Source of the DNA: a virus
Virus record (IMG/VR): IMGVR_UViG_3300017788_000052
Coordinates: 1 to 43,606 of that record
DNA length: 43,606 nt
Strand: one strand, 5' to 3'
The notes beneath the pieces are model-generated. The model had not been told where the DNA came from. It was given only the letters and a program-made list of their open reading frames with translations, and made no database searches. The position numbers were made by a program, and so were the translations under genes. Of this stretch, positions 25,983-35,044 are shown one piece after another; position 1 is the first letter of the stretch, and the number at the start of each line of letters is the position of its first letter.

Positions 25983-28900
25983 TTATTCTTCCTGGAAAAG
26001 CATAGTATAGTTTAACATATAGCCTTGTGGAGAGTATGTAAAGTCATTAGAGAAATCGTTGTTTAGATTAATAGTAACGACTGGTGGCATATTTCCACCT
26101 GTGTTTTGATTTCCACAAGCTAGACTTGATGATATAGTAACTGGTTTGTTATTCTTACCAGATATAATTTGACTTTCTATTACAGTACCTTTTAGAACAA
26201 GGTTTCCGTTTTGATCTAAATAGGCGACTAAATCGCCGTTAGAATTATACCACTGTTGCAAATCTACAGTATCGTCATCACTATTTGCTGAAACTTCTAA
26301 AGATGCACCTGGAAATACTCTACTTGCTCCACCTACAGATACTCTACCTGCACAAGAATCGCCAGCTACAATTCCGCATATATTTACTTTGTTAAATACA
26401 GTACCATTCAGAAGTTTATTCAAATCTTTATCTGGCAGTATTTCTAAATTGTTATAACCCCTTACTCCTTCTAATGCATTATCACCTATACCAATAGATT
26501 TAGATGATCCAGAATTATGTCCAGCCGAATTTCCTATGAAAATACTATCGTTAGCACAATCAGAATCTTCTCCAGCAGAAGGTCCTATAAAAACGCTATT
26601 ATCTGGATTTGCAGAATTTCTTCCTGTTCTATGACCTATAGAAACAAAAGATATATCGCCAGCTAAAGTAACATTAGAAACATAAGCATCTTTAGCTGAT
26701 TGAGGCCCTAATATAACGCTATTTGTAAACCAAGTGCATTGATCTCCAGCTTCACTTCCTATAAATATATTATTACAGTTTTTAGAGTGATCTATAGCTG
26801 TATTATTTGAAACAACTAAATTATAACCTAAACCGCATTCATAAAACATTTGCGGATTTAAATGATTAACAAATTGAGATAGTTGTGAAATTGGTGTTCT
26901 TTTAACATTGCCGCTTGACTCAATTAAAATATTTGAGTTGTAGCCAAATTGACCGTTATTATCTATAGTTATGTTAGACATATCTAAAGATGCGGTTGTT
27001 AATTTAGTACCAGGGTTATAAGTTAAAGCTATACCATTTCCAGCTATAGTTGGTATACCACTAGCTGTTTGTATAGAAGTTCCGTCCCAAAATCTTATTG
27101 GAGCATGTAGGTTTAAGTGGCCCTTAATATTAAGAGCAGGTATATCATTAGAAAACTGATGCGAAAAACCCGATGGGGCAATAAATGATGTAATGTTTAC
27201 AAAATCTAATAGTGGATGATCTGGAAAAGCGTCTTTCTTTAAAATTAAATTAGAAACACCATCGTCTAATTGTTTCAAAGATGTGCTATAATTGTTAGCT
27301 AAAGAGCTTCGAATAATAAGTTCATCTTGAATCTTGAGGTATCCAAGATTATTACCATCATAAATTTTAGAACTAATAAAATAATTATCTTGATATCCAA
27401 TAAGCAATCTTCCTACAGAGTTGTCATCTGTATAAGATGATAAATTATTTCCTATTAAAATATTTTGTTCTTCTAACCCATAGTTGCGTAAATCATTTTT
27501 TCCTATTGCAATAAATTCAACGGTTTGTATAAAGTTTCTATCTACGTTTTCGCCAATAACTGTATTTTGATTAGCATCAGTATAAACAAATGCTGAATTA
27601 AATTTATTTGGCTGAGTTTCTGATAGTAGGTCAAATATATTTCCAGAACCGTCTTTGAAGAAGATAGATTCTGATCTTCCTATACCAGGAGTTGCAGGTG
27701 TTACATATATAGAGCCATAACCAAGTTCACCACTAGGGGCTAATGAGCTTTTTATTCTAAGCGGCGTCTGTAAATTAAACTCCCCACTTTCTAGAATGAA
27801 AGACTCTACTTTGTTTCCGCCATAATACAAACTACCTTTTGTTTGTGTAGTATTAGACTCTAATTGAAAACCATAATTTAAATCATTGCCATTTGCAGAC
27901 AATTCTAAGTATGTAGGTCCACTTATAGAAGAAAATCGTACATTAGAATTATCTTTTAAATAAACATTAAATGCCGCTTTTATACTATCATAAGTATCGG
28001 TAAAAGGAAATAGCCCACATTTTAAGCCAGAAGGGTCGGTAAGAAAATATATCTCACTACCAGCTTCAATATCAGTAAACTGGATTCCATTAGCTTTAAT
28101 AATTGGAGTACTATAGCAAAATAAAGAATTTGATAATTTATTTGGTATATAATTAGATGAATAAGAAAATACAGAATCACCACTTGGATATGCTATATTT
28201 TGAATAGCAGAAAGAAAAGAATGACTATTTACTAAAGAATTAGAATAATCAAAGCCGCCATACGGATCATAATAATTTCCAAAATATGAATAATCATCTC
28301 CTAAGACCCCTATATGATTATTATTATTATTTCGTAACTCTATCTTATCTCTACCCCTTATGGCATCAGTCATTACGTGATTGCCTGGATCGGTAGATAT
28401 ACTTATATCAGAATTCCAATGTGCCCTAGAATATACATTATCAAGAACAAGATCGGTTAGAGTAAAATCAGGCTTAGAAAAAGAAAACCCATATTCTCTG
28501 TTATATCCAGTTCCGCTAGAAACAATATAAAGGCCCCCGCCATCTATTTGTTCATCTGTGAAAATGTGTTTGGGTGTATTTGTTAGCGGGTCTGTACCAC
28601 TAGTTGCTAAAGTTATTCTTTTGTTATAAGCACTTATACTAGTAGTATTTACTATACTATTTATTGTTGCAGTTTGCGTTACGAATAAATTTTTAGTTCT
28701 AATAGTATTAATTTCATTGCCTGAAGCCCCAATATCTACTATTCCACTCGGAGTTAAACTTTTATTTAAAGAAATGCTTCCATCAGAATCTATTTGGTTT
28801 ACAAAAATCTTGTCCCAAACATAAGTATTAGTACCTAATGTATCAGTTGATCCACTTTGCGATGGTGTTACATTACCTTTTACTTGTAATGTGCCACCGG

Positions 28901-29474
28901 TATGTATAGTATTTGTACCAATAGCCAATCTTAAATTAGATAAGTCGCCCCTCATTAATGGTACAACTGTACTATGTCCACTTGGATATGTAGACACAAA
29001 ATTCATATCAATTGGATGTGAGCCTATAAAAAGCTGATTGCTATCATTTTCGCCAATATAATATCCGGCATAGGCCCCTATACCAATATTATTGTTGCCT
29101 CTTTTATTTTTAATTAGAGATGCAGCCCCAACCGCAACATTCAAATCCCCACTAATATTATTTTCTAGTGATGAAATACCTAAAGATGTATTTTCGTAAC
29201 CAACTAAATTACAGTGAGAAGAAGCGTATCCAACAGAAGTATTACCACTACCAATAACAGATGGCATTGATTCTTCGCCAACTACCGTATTATTAGTAAT
29301 AGGGCTAGATAGGTTATTAGACAGTATAGTTTCGCCAGAAGTCAATATATGAACAGAGTCTATAAGGTCTATCAGGGCTGTCCTGATATCTTCTGGAGTA
29401 ACTCTTCTATTAACGTTAGATGTTATATATTCCGTTATAAAATCAACTAACTGTGCTTTACTTTTTAGTGGCAT
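25983..29474 (-). CDS. long fibre protein with YadA-like head repeats (1163 aa)
   Basis: The N-terminal 45 residues are the attachment domain shared with the 302-aa fibre. Residues about 70-150 hold trimeric-adhesin head repeats (GSGNTSVGYASS, GYENTSLGISSLEN, GDLNVAVGAASL, NNNIGIGAYAGYY), and a second set lies at about 900-1020 (HSKNCNNIFIGSEAGDQ, DNSVFIGPSAGED, NDSIFIGNSAGHN). The middle is a long beta-rich shaft with repeated PSG turns. No intramolecular chaperone (peptidase S74) motif is obvious at the C-terminus. It is the largest fibre in the cassette and follows a small fibre protein after the capsid terminator. Confidence 0.7.
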   Translation of the reverse strand: MPLKSKAQLVDFITEYITSNVNRRVTPEDIRTALIDLIDSVHILTSGETILSNNLSSPITNNTVVGEESMPSVIGSGNTSVGYASSHCNLVGYENTSLGISSLENNISGDLNVAVGAASLIKNKRGNNNIGIGAYAGYYIGENDSNQLFIGSHPIDMNFVSTYPSGHSTVVPLMRGDLSNLRLAIGTNTIHTGGTLQVKGNVTPSQSGSTDTLGTNTYVWDKIFVNQIDSDGSISLNKSLTPSGIVDIGASGNEINTIRTKNLFVTQTATINSIVNTTSISAYNKRITLATSGTDPLTNTPKHIFTDEQIDGGGLYIVSSGTGYNREYGFSFSKPDFTLTDLVLDNVYSRAHWNSDISISTDPGNHVMTDAIRGRDKIELRNNNNNHIGVLGDDYSYFGNYYDPYGGFDYSNSLVNSHSFLSAIQNIAYPSGDSVFSYSSNYIPNKLSNSLFCYSTPIIKANGIQFTDIEAGSEIYFLTDPSGLKCGLFPFTDTYDSIKAAFNVYLKDNSNVRFSSISGPTYLELSANGNDLNYGFQLESNTTQTKGSLYYGGNKVESFILESGEFNLQTPLRIKSSLAPSGELGYGSIYVTPATPGIGRSESIFFKDGSGNIFDLLSETQPNKFNSAFVYTDANQNTVIGENVDRNFIQTVEFIAIGKNDLRNYGLEEQNILIGNNLSSYTDDNSVGRLLIGYQDNYFISSKIYDGNNLGYLKIQDELIIRSSLANNYSTSLKQLDDGVSNLILKKDAFPDHPLLDFVNITSFIAPSGFSHQFSNDIPALNIKGHLNLHAPIRFWDGTSIQTASGIPTIAGNGIALTYNPGTKLTTASLDMSNITIDNNGQFGYNSNILIESSGNVKRTPISQLSQFVNHLNPQMFYECGLGYNLVVSNNTAIDHSKNCNNIFIGSEAGDQCTWFTNSVILGPQSAKDAYVSNVTLAGDISFVSIGHRTGRNSANPDNSVFIGPSAGEDSDCANDSIFIGNSAGHNSGSSKSIGIGDNALEGVRGYNNLEILPDKDLNKLLNGTVFNKVNICGIVAGDSCAGRVSVGGASRVFPGASLEVSANSDDDTVDLQQWYNSNGDLVAYLDQNGNLVLKGTVIESQIISGKNNKPVTISSSLACGNQNTGGNMPPVVTINLNNDFSNDFTYSPQGYMLNYTMLFQEE

Positions 29475-29917
29475 TATTCTATAGATAGTCCAAGATTAGC
29501 AGGATTGAATTTAACAGTTTCTCCAGCGTAGATCATCCTTGGAGGGTCTAACTCTTTAAAAAATAATACATTACCTTGCCCAACTGTTGAGCTATCTAGT
29601 ATAGCTATTCCAGAGACCATACCCCAATCACCAGTAGGGGTTGGGAATGTTATATTTAGCTTATTCCTTACAGGGCCTAGATCGGTTTTATGATTATTTG
29701 CATTATAATCCCATCTAGTACTAGAATTAGCTGGTGTACTTATCTCTACCCTTAAATATCCAGGACTATTAACTTCGTTTATTGTAGAACCTGTTTGGTT
29801 TGGTTGTACCGGAGTTTTAGTTAAAGCTATGGCTATTTTGGTCGGGGCAGTATAAGTAACATTAAGAACAACGTGTTTAAGAAGCTTTTCTTCTAAATAG
29901 TTAGAAGTCCCGTACAT
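29474..29917 (-). CDS. small fibre-associated protein, Gp80-like family
   Basis: A 147-aa protein with the layout of a widespread phage tail-fibre-associated family: an N-terminal N-Y-L-E-E-K-L-L helix, VTYTAPTKIAIALTKTP, a Gly-Tyr-x-R-V strand, then ITFPTPTGDWGMVSGIAILD, VLFFKELDPPRMIYAGETVKF and a short last strand. Such proteins usually lie beside fibre genes. The ATG has GGGGGA upstream. It is the first gene after the capsid terminator, with a GTGTATATA element 33 bases upstream. Confidence 0.65.
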   Translation of the reverse strand: MYGTSNYLEEKLLKHVVLNVTYTAPTKIAIALTKTPVQPNQTGSTINEVNSPGYLRVEISTPANSSTRWDYNANNHKTDLGPVRNKLNITFPTPTGDWGMVSGIAILDSSTVGQGNVLFFKELDPPRMIYAGETVKFNPANLGLSIE

Positions 29918-29949
29918 AAAAAATCCCCCTATGAATGTGTTTTCAATAG

Positions 29950-29958
29950 TATATACAC
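29950..29958 (-). promoter_or_regulatory. GTGTATATA element, variant of the recurring motif
   Basis: The minus strand reads AAGTGTATATACTATTG between the capsid terminator and the first fibre gene. It could supply the restart promoter of the fibre cassette. It differs from GTGTATAAT in the last two positions. Confidence 0.35.
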
Positions 29959-29965
29959 TTTTGAA

Positions 29966-29999
29966 TATAAAAAAAGGCCCTGATTTTATCAGAGCCTTT
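29966..29999 (-). terminator. strong intrinsic terminator after the major capsid gene
   Basis: On the minus strand AAAGGCTCTGAT pairs with ATCAGGGCCTTT (12 bp with one G-T pair) around a three-base loop, followed by further T residues (seven in the run). It is placed 26 bases after the capsid stop and separates the head genes from the fibre cassette. Confidence 0.85.
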
Positions 30000-30024
30000 C
30001 TTCTTCGCCATATTATAAACTAGG

Positions 30025-31023
30025 TTAGAATGAGCCTAGAATAACTCTTCTAGTATCAAGAACCCCGAATCCAAGTTCTTGCCATCCATAAAAACCTACT
30101 CTTTGTTGTCTGTGAAGTGTAGGATCAGGGAAAACTTGCAATTGTTTCTTGATTGGCATAACGAAACTATCGTTAGATGTTAAGTCAAGACCGATAACAA
30201 TTTCTCTGTCTCCTGCTGCAACAGAACCGCCAAGAACGTTTGTGAAGAACAATTGATATTCTTGTCCAACTCCGAGTTCATCAAGATCGTGAAGGTTTAC
30301 ACCAAACATTCTTGTGATGTTTTCAGAAAGATAAATTTCTCGTCTTGTAATTTCGTCAACTTGGTCAAGACCCCAAGACCGAATATCTTGTAGGGCTTCT
30401 GGACTTACATACAAGTCTGTTAATTTTCCTCTGAAACCGGAAGCTGAATTACCACCAGCATTTCTTCGCATGGTATTTTGTAACAGAGTTACCAATCTCT
30501 TTGTAAACATTCCGGCTGGAGCATTAGCATCATAAACCAAAATGTTTCTATCTACACCAGCAGCAATAAGTGTATGCCAACCATCATCATTAGCTTTCTT
30601 AACAAATCCTGCTCGCATAACTTCCAAAGCTCTAGCGGCAACATCCCACTTAGCTTCTTCGGAATATCGAAGTAGCCAGTCTACAGAAGAAGCAATATTG
30701 TATGTCGGAATAGCGATGTAATCCGATTCAACGCTTCGTTCTGGGATTCTACCATGACCAGGATTGGTGTAAGCAACATGCTCACCTTCCATTCCAGGAG
30801 CAAGAAGATCGGTAGGATATTCTGCTGTAGCACCTTTTTCTAAAGGAATACCTTGAAATATACCTTCAAGAGTACCACCGACAAGAACAGCTTTTCGCAA
30901 TGGCATTGTGAGTGCTTCTGCATACTCTCTTTGAGCCGCAATAGCTGTTTCTTCATGTGCATCGCCAGTACGTCTTAGTAGATCAATAACTGAGTCATCT
31001 GGCCTTACTAAATTAAGTTTCAT
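30025..31023 (-). CDS. major capsid protein (HK97-fold type)
   Basis: A 332-aa protein in the expected place after protease/scaffold and decoration genes, followed by a strong terminator. The acidic helical N-terminus (RRTGDAHEETAIAAQREYAE) is followed by a P-domain/A-domain-like alternation of strands and helices. It includes a long spine-helix-like segment (AARALEVMRAGFVKKANDDG) and ends with FGVLDTRRVILGSF, a typical capsid end. I see no long N-terminal delta domain, consistent with the separate scaffold. Codon choice is richer in G/C than in the fibre genes. Confidence 0.8.
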   Translation of the reverse strand: MKLNLVRPDDSVIDLLRRTGDAHEETAIAAQREYAEALTMPLRKAVLVGGTLEGIFQGIPLEKGATAEYPTDLLAPGMEGEHVAYTNPGHGRIPERSVESDYIAIPTYNIASSVDWLLRYSEEAKWDVAARALEVMRAGFVKKANDDGWHTLIAAGVDRNILVYDANAPAGMFTKRLVTLLQNTMRRNAGGNSASGFRGKLTDLYVSPEALQDIRSWGLDQVDEITRREIYLSENITRMFGVNLHDLDELGVGQEYQLFFTNVLGGSVAAGDREIVIGLDLTSNDSFVMPIKKQLQVFPDPTLHRQQRVGFYGWQELGFGVLDTRRVILGSF

Positions 31024-31041
31024 TTTTATTTCTCCTTGTTA

Positions 31042-31527
31042 TTAGTTAGGAAGATTGACTTCGACTTTAGCGTAGCCATCTGCATCTTTACCAGTCAAAA
31101 ATCTACCAACTTTATGAACACCACTACCTGCGGTAGCTGTAAAATTACCAGCGGTAGTTTTACTAACATAAGCTGCGTTACCAGCAACAGGACTACCGTC
31201 TACCATGTTTGTAACAACATACCCTTTTCTAAGTATCGTAACCTTACCACCCAATTGAACTTCGTTTTTGTAAACATTCAAGTGAGTTCTAGTTAAGTCT
31301 TTATTAACAACATCGTTCATAAGAACGCCTAACGGTATACCACTAGGGCTAGCATCACTAGCAATGCCTACAGCCATATAAGTTGCGATATTCTCGCCCT
31401 GATCCATAGCTGCACCTGACCCTGCTGTAGCACCGTGAACAGCGATACCCCCTCTATCTGCGATGCTACCACCCCAGTAGAAGCTAATATCGTGTTGAAT
31501 TTCATATCTATCAGCTTTAAGTGCCAT
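31042..31527 (-). CDS. putative head decoration protein
   Basis: A 161-aa protein between scaffold and major capsid genes. It is Gly/Ala/Val-rich and beta in character: an N-terminal ADRYEIQHDISFYWGGSIAD, then AVGIASDASPSGIPLGVLMN and a C-terminal GRFLTGKDADGYAKVEVNLP. Size, position and composition fit capsid decoration/stabilisation proteins. I know of no decisive motif, so a minor capsid protein is the alternative. Confidence 0.5.
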   Translation of the reverse strand: MALKADRYEIQHDISFYWGGSIADRGGIAVHGATAGSGAAMDQGENIATYMAVGIASDASPSGIPLGVLMNDVVNKDLTRTHLNVYKNEVQLGGKVTILRKGYVVTNMVDGSPVAGNAAYVSKTTAGNFTATAGSGVHKVGRFLTGKDADGYAKVEVNLPN

Positions 31528-31533
31528 GATTAT

Positions 31534-32214
31534 TTATTCTCCTTTATTATCTTTGAGACCAATAGTACTAGATAACCAAGAAGCTAAAGACACCTTCAGC
31601 TTGCCTTTGTCATCGCCAGTATTAGAACCTAAAGAAGTTTCTGCATTAGTATCTGAAAAAGTTTCTTTTCCAGCCTTTGCGCCTTCTTTTTTGTCTTCCA
31701 TATCATCTTTATATTTTGCTTTGTCTTTCTTCATCTTGTCGTCTTCTTTAGAATCTTTCTTAGCAACAGACTTGAGGGTTTCTAGAACCTTATCAAAGTT
31801 TTCGTCACTCAAAGAATCATAAATTTCTAAAGAACTTTCGGCTTGTGTTTTTTCTAGACCTGCATCAACAAGTTTTTGTAGTCTTGTTGCATCTTTGTTA
31901 GCTTTGGCAATCTTACCAAGCTCTACATCTTTAGCTGACAAAGCTTCTTTGATATCTGCAATTTCTTTATTTAAAGAAACGATAGATTCATCTTTCTTAG
32001 CTAGGACTTCAGTAATTTCTTGAATCTTAGTATTCAGATCAGAAATTGTTTTGTCTTTTGCTTCAGAAGATAGTTTGATAGCTTCTTCTCTCTTTTGAGA
32101 TTCGTCTGCTTTAGCTTTTTCAAGATCACTCTTAACTGACTTCAATTCTGAAAGTGCGGCATCAAGCTTCTCTTGAGAAAGTTTCAACTGCTCTTTAAGC
32201 AATTCTTCTGTCAT
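31534..32214 (-). CDS. nested scaffold protein from an internal start (226 aa)
   Basis: Inside the protease-scaffold gene, ATG 32214-32212 (codon 257) is preceded by GGAGAGAGAAAA, one of the best ribosome sites in this module. The product, MTEELLKEQLKLSQEKLDAA onwards, begins exactly at the coiled coil. Lambda makes its scaffold Nu3 from within the protease gene C in the same manner. The site is visible; its use is inferred. Confidence 0.5.
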   Translation of the reverse strand: MTEELLKEQLKLSQEKLDAALSELKSVKSDLEKAKADESQKREEAIKLSSEAKDKTISDLNTKIQEITEVLAKKDESIVSLNKEIADIKEALSAKDVELGKIAKANKDATRLQKLVDAGLEKTQAESSLEIYDSLSDENFDKVLETLKSVAKKDSKEDDKMKKDKAKYKDDMEDKKEGAKAGKETFSDTNAETSLGSNTGDDKGKLKVSLASWLSSTIGLKDNKGE

Positions 32215-32982
32215 TTTTCTCTCTCCAATTTCGAATTTTTGTTTTTGTTCCGGCTTTACAAATGATGCCGAAGACTTTAAAATTATACTTCTAGGATTAG
32301 CAGGATTAGATACTAGACCCTTTCCTGAAAAAGTAAAATCTCGTAATACTCTACCTATTTTGTGTCCTTCATATTCTCCGGACCCACCATAGATTCTTAA
32401 ATGTTTTGTCAAATAAGAAGTAGCCTCTGATCTTTCAATTATCATTGAGGCCCCTTCCGGAGTAATTACCCCATAATCAAACTTAGGGAATAAACACTCC
32501 ATTGAAACAAACCATAAACCTTCTCCAATCTCTTTTAAGATTTTTGCTATTCTATTGTTTGTTTCTTCTTTTCTCCAAATCTTATATATGACTGCGGCTG
32601 TTACAATATCAAAGTTATCAGGAATATCTTCGTCATAATAAACTTCTTGTCCAGAAGAAACATAAGAACCGGTTATGTGACCGACTATATCATCTTCATC
32701 ATGCTCAACATTTAATTTCTTATCTACCGCAGTATATCTAGCTTTCCACATTTCGGAAGGAACAAAAATATCATCATTTAAGTTCCATCCAGTAGAAGCT
32801 AATATAGTTTCTATATAAGCTAAATCTGGTTGATCTGGATTATAAGCTTTAGAAGTAAATAATTTCAATTTTTCATCAGATGGTTTATCAGCCTGTTTTA
32901 TGACAGATTGATATGCTATAGAAGAAGAGGCAGCAATAGCCTCAGATAGCCCATCTTTTACCTCTTGTTTAAATATTTTCAT
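31534..32982 (-). CDS. prohead protease-scaffold fusion
   Basis: A 482-aa two-part protein. Residues 50-235 look like a capsid maturation protease of the XkdF/prohead serine-protease kind: H94 in LNVEHDEDDIVGHITGSYVS and a possible serine at S160 in LWFVSMECLF. Residues 257-400 are an unbroken Lys/Glu coiled coil (EELLKEQLKLSQEKLDAALS), and the last 80 residues are a charged tail, as in scaffolds. The C-terminal half would serve as internal scaffold for the capsid and be removed by the protease half. An in-frame ATG at codon 257 with its own ribosome site suggests a second, scaffold-only product. The protease family is tentative; a ClpP-like protease is also encoded upstream. Confidence 0.65.
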   Translation of the reverse strand: MKIFKQEVKDGLSEAIAASSSIAYQSVIKQADKPSDEKLKLFTSKAYNPDQPDLAYIETILASTGWNLNDDIFVPSEMWKARYTAVDKKLNVEHDEDDIVGHITGSYVSSGQEVYYDEDIPDNFDIVTAAVIYKIWRKEETNNRIAKILKEIGEGLWFVSMECLFPKFDYGVITPEGASMIIERSEATSYLTKHLRIYGGSGEYEGHKIGRVLRDFTFSGKGLVSNPANPRSIILKSSASFVKPEQKQKFEIGERKMTEELLKEQLKLSQEKLDAALSELKSVKSDLEKAKADESQKREEAIKLSSEAKDKTISDLNTKIQEITEVLAKKDESIVSLNKEIADIKEALSAKDVELGKIAKANKDATRLQKLVDAGLEKTQAESSLEIYDSLSDENFDKVLETLKSVAKKDSKEDDKMKKDKAKYKDDMEDKKEGAKAGKETFSDTNAETSLGSNTGDDKGKLKVSLASWLSSTIGLKDNKGE

Positions 32983-32998
32983 TTTTTACCTCTGTCAA

Positions 32999-33007
32999 AA
33001 TATACAC
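32999..33007 (-). promoter_or_regulatory. GTGTATATT element, variant of the recurring motif
   Basis: The minus strand reads GTGTATATTTTGACAGAGG between portal and protease-scaffold genes, 17 bases before the start codon. If used as a -10 element the transcript would begin very close to the ribosome site. It differs at one position from GTGTATAAT. Confidence 0.3.
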
Positions 33008-33014
33008 AAAAACC

Positions 33015-34988
33015 CTAAATATCGAGTAAAATGTACTCTGAATAGTTGCATATAAACTCTAGTCTAAAATCTTCCAAACCTATTCTTTCTAATGTAATTC
33101 CTTGTTTTTCTAAGGAATCTAATAGGTCTTGAGGGGCTTTAGAGAGTTTTGAAAGAGAAAAAATTATGTCTTTGTCTTCTACTACAGATAGTGGTTCTAA
33201 GCCGCAGATAGTGTCTATCTTTATGTATTCCAGGTCCTTTATTTCAGCCTTACTAAGCTGTCTAAGGTGCTTTTTACCAACTTCGTTTAAAAATGCGGCA
33301 TTTATAAGTTCGGAAACTCTGTCCCATGTATTATTAACCCATTTAATAGTAGCAGAAGTTCTTGGTTTTGCTACCCTTTGCTTTCTTGGTGCAGTATCTT
33401 TCTTTTTAATGGGTCTTCCATTAGGACCAGCGGGTTTTTGGACCATTTTTTCTTTACTGATTTTTTCAGTAGATTTGATTTGTTTATCGAGTTTTTCCAT
33501 ATCCATATCAAAATTAGCATTGTGAAATGGACTAGCTTTTGTTGGTAAATCTCCGGACTCTCTATCTTCTGTTTCTTTCTTGAGTCTAGCTCTTTCTATT
33601 TCGGGGCTACCCTTAAATCTTTCTATTACCATTTCATCACTTATTATATTTCTATCTGCCAATTGTATTAGTAGGGCTTTTTCAGCATTTTCGTCTGATA
33701 TAGACATTTGATCAAACATTATTTCTGCGGGATATCTAAATCCCATAGCCTGTCTAACCATTTCTATTTCTTTAGACCAAAAATCTATTAATAGCATTCT
33801 ACCATATTCAAGTCTATCTATAAGAGTTTTTAAAGACATTGAATTATTAGTAAATCCAGATTTTCCACTACTAGCCTGACCAGTCATAGAAGGTGGTATT
33901 CCAACACCGGCATATATAGCGTTTAGTGGGGCGTCATATTTAGCAGACCCTAAAAATTTATGAACATCTGTAGCCGATTCTTTAAAGTCTAACTCTGGAC
34001 CCCAAACAAGTTCCATAGTACCGCCCCCTTGATTAGACGATAGAATTTGTCTTAATCTATCAATAGCGGGTTTATTAGGTAATATCTTATGTTCTAAACT
34101 TCCTAATCTCCAAAGTCTGATATTTGAAATAGCCCCGTCCAATGCGGCAAAATCCGCAAGCCTCATTCTTTCTAACATGAATATATCATCCAGAATAGGG
34201 TATATCATTGGATCAGCCCAATCTTCCCAGTCATCCTTCTTATAGTGGTATATAGATAATCTTTCTTGTTCCAAAACTATATTCTTTTCGTTATTGGTTA
34301 TTTGCTGTCTAAGAGTTTTTGGTAAGTTATCGAAAACCGGTTTTGGAATATGATTTAAGTTTTCTATTTGGTAGACATTTTGATTGTGGAAAAACTTTCC
34401 TGTATTAGATATATTAACAACATACTGGCCCTTCTCATTGATGTCTATACTTAGGGGATTGAAGAATGTATAACGAAAAGGAATTCTACTCTTATCTACC
34501 TCGTAATCAGGTATCTTTATGTCCGAAGCTACAGACTTCATAAAGTTTATCATATTTGGGGAAACATCCGTGTAGGCTCTATACAGGAACACGTTACCCA
34601 ATCTATAAAGGTTATTTAAAAATCTCTCTGATCTTTCTTTTCCACCTACTTTATCAAACCACTGTTCGAAGAATGTTTGAGCAGATTTATTTTTGTGGAC
34701 TAGCCTAACGCCCTGACAAGCAAAGTCGCTCATTAAGTCGATAACTTGCTTTATGATACCATTCTGCTTATAAGCTTTATTGCAGAGTGAAATAGATTTT
34801 CTCTTATCTTGGGGAACAGCAGAATTTGGTCTAAAAGCGTCATAGTCCTTTCTATTGAATTCGGGACGTATGGTTCTTAGACCCTCAGAACTTTTACTAG
34901 TATTAAAACTACTAGATATAGCTTCACTATACTCATTTAGAGCTTTAGTAAAGCCATTAATGCTAGACCAAGTGTTTAATTCGGACAT
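33015..34988 (-). CDS. portal protein
   Basis: A 657-aa protein directly after the large terminase and before the protease-scaffold gene. Portal features are a helical N-terminus (NKAYKQNGIIKQVIDLMSDF), a wing with a Y-R-L-G-N-V-F-L-Y-R strand, the stem/crown region around LNAIYAGVGIPPSMTGQASS and KTLIDRLEYGRMLLIDFWSK, and a Lys-rich segment (about 500-545) before a C-terminal extension. The portal forms the dodecameric DNA gate and terminase dock. The C-terminal 150 residues after the basic linker appear additional to the usual portal core. AGGGGGC lies five bases before the ATG. Confidence 0.8.
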   Translation of the reverse strand: MSELNTWSSINGFTKALNEYSEAISSSFNTSKSSEGLRTIRPEFNRKDYDAFRPNSAVPQDKRKSISLCNKAYKQNGIIKQVIDLMSDFACQGVRLVHKNKSAQTFFEQWFDKVGGKERSERFLNNLYRLGNVFLYRAYTDVSPNMINFMKSVASDIKIPDYEVDKSRIPFRYTFFNPLSIDINEKGQYVVNISNTGKFFHNQNVYQIENLNHIPKPVFDNLPKTLRQQITNNEKNIVLEQERLSIYHYKKDDWEDWADPMIYPILDDIFMLERMRLADFAALDGAISNIRLWRLGSLEHKILPNKPAIDRLRQILSSNQGGGTMELVWGPELDFKESATDVHKFLGSAKYDAPLNAIYAGVGIPPSMTGQASSGKSGFTNNSMSLKTLIDRLEYGRMLLIDFWSKEIEMVRQAMGFRYPAEIMFDQMSISDENAEKALLIQLADRNIISDEMVIERFKGSPEIERARLKKETEDRESGDLPTKASPFHNANFDMDMEKLDKQIKSTEKISKEKMVQKPAGPNGRPIKKKDTAPRKQRVAKPRTSATIKWVNNTWDRVSELINAAFLNEVGKKHLRQLSKAEIKDLEYIKIDTICGLEPLSVVEDKDIIFSLSKLSKAPQDLLDSLEKQGITLERIGLEDFRLEFICNYSEYILLDI

Positions 34989-35035
34989 ATTGCCCCCTAT
35001 TTTGCTTAATTAAATTGTATTCAAATTACAATATA

Positions 35036-35044
35036 ATTATACAC
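35036..35044 (-). promoter_or_regulatory. GTGTATAAT element upstream of the portal gene
   Basis: The minus strand reads TATTAGTGTATAATTATATTG, overlapping the end of the terminase gene and 48 bases before the portal start. The 55-base gap also has a weak ATTGTA/TACAAT inverted repeat. The -35 region is poor. Confidence 0.45.

Noticed and set aside
33166-33525. A 119-codon plus-strand frame within the portal gene.
   Set aside because: Antisense shadow of a strongly supported portal gene; hydrophobic Leu/Ser composition as expected from reverse-complement Lys/Glu codons.
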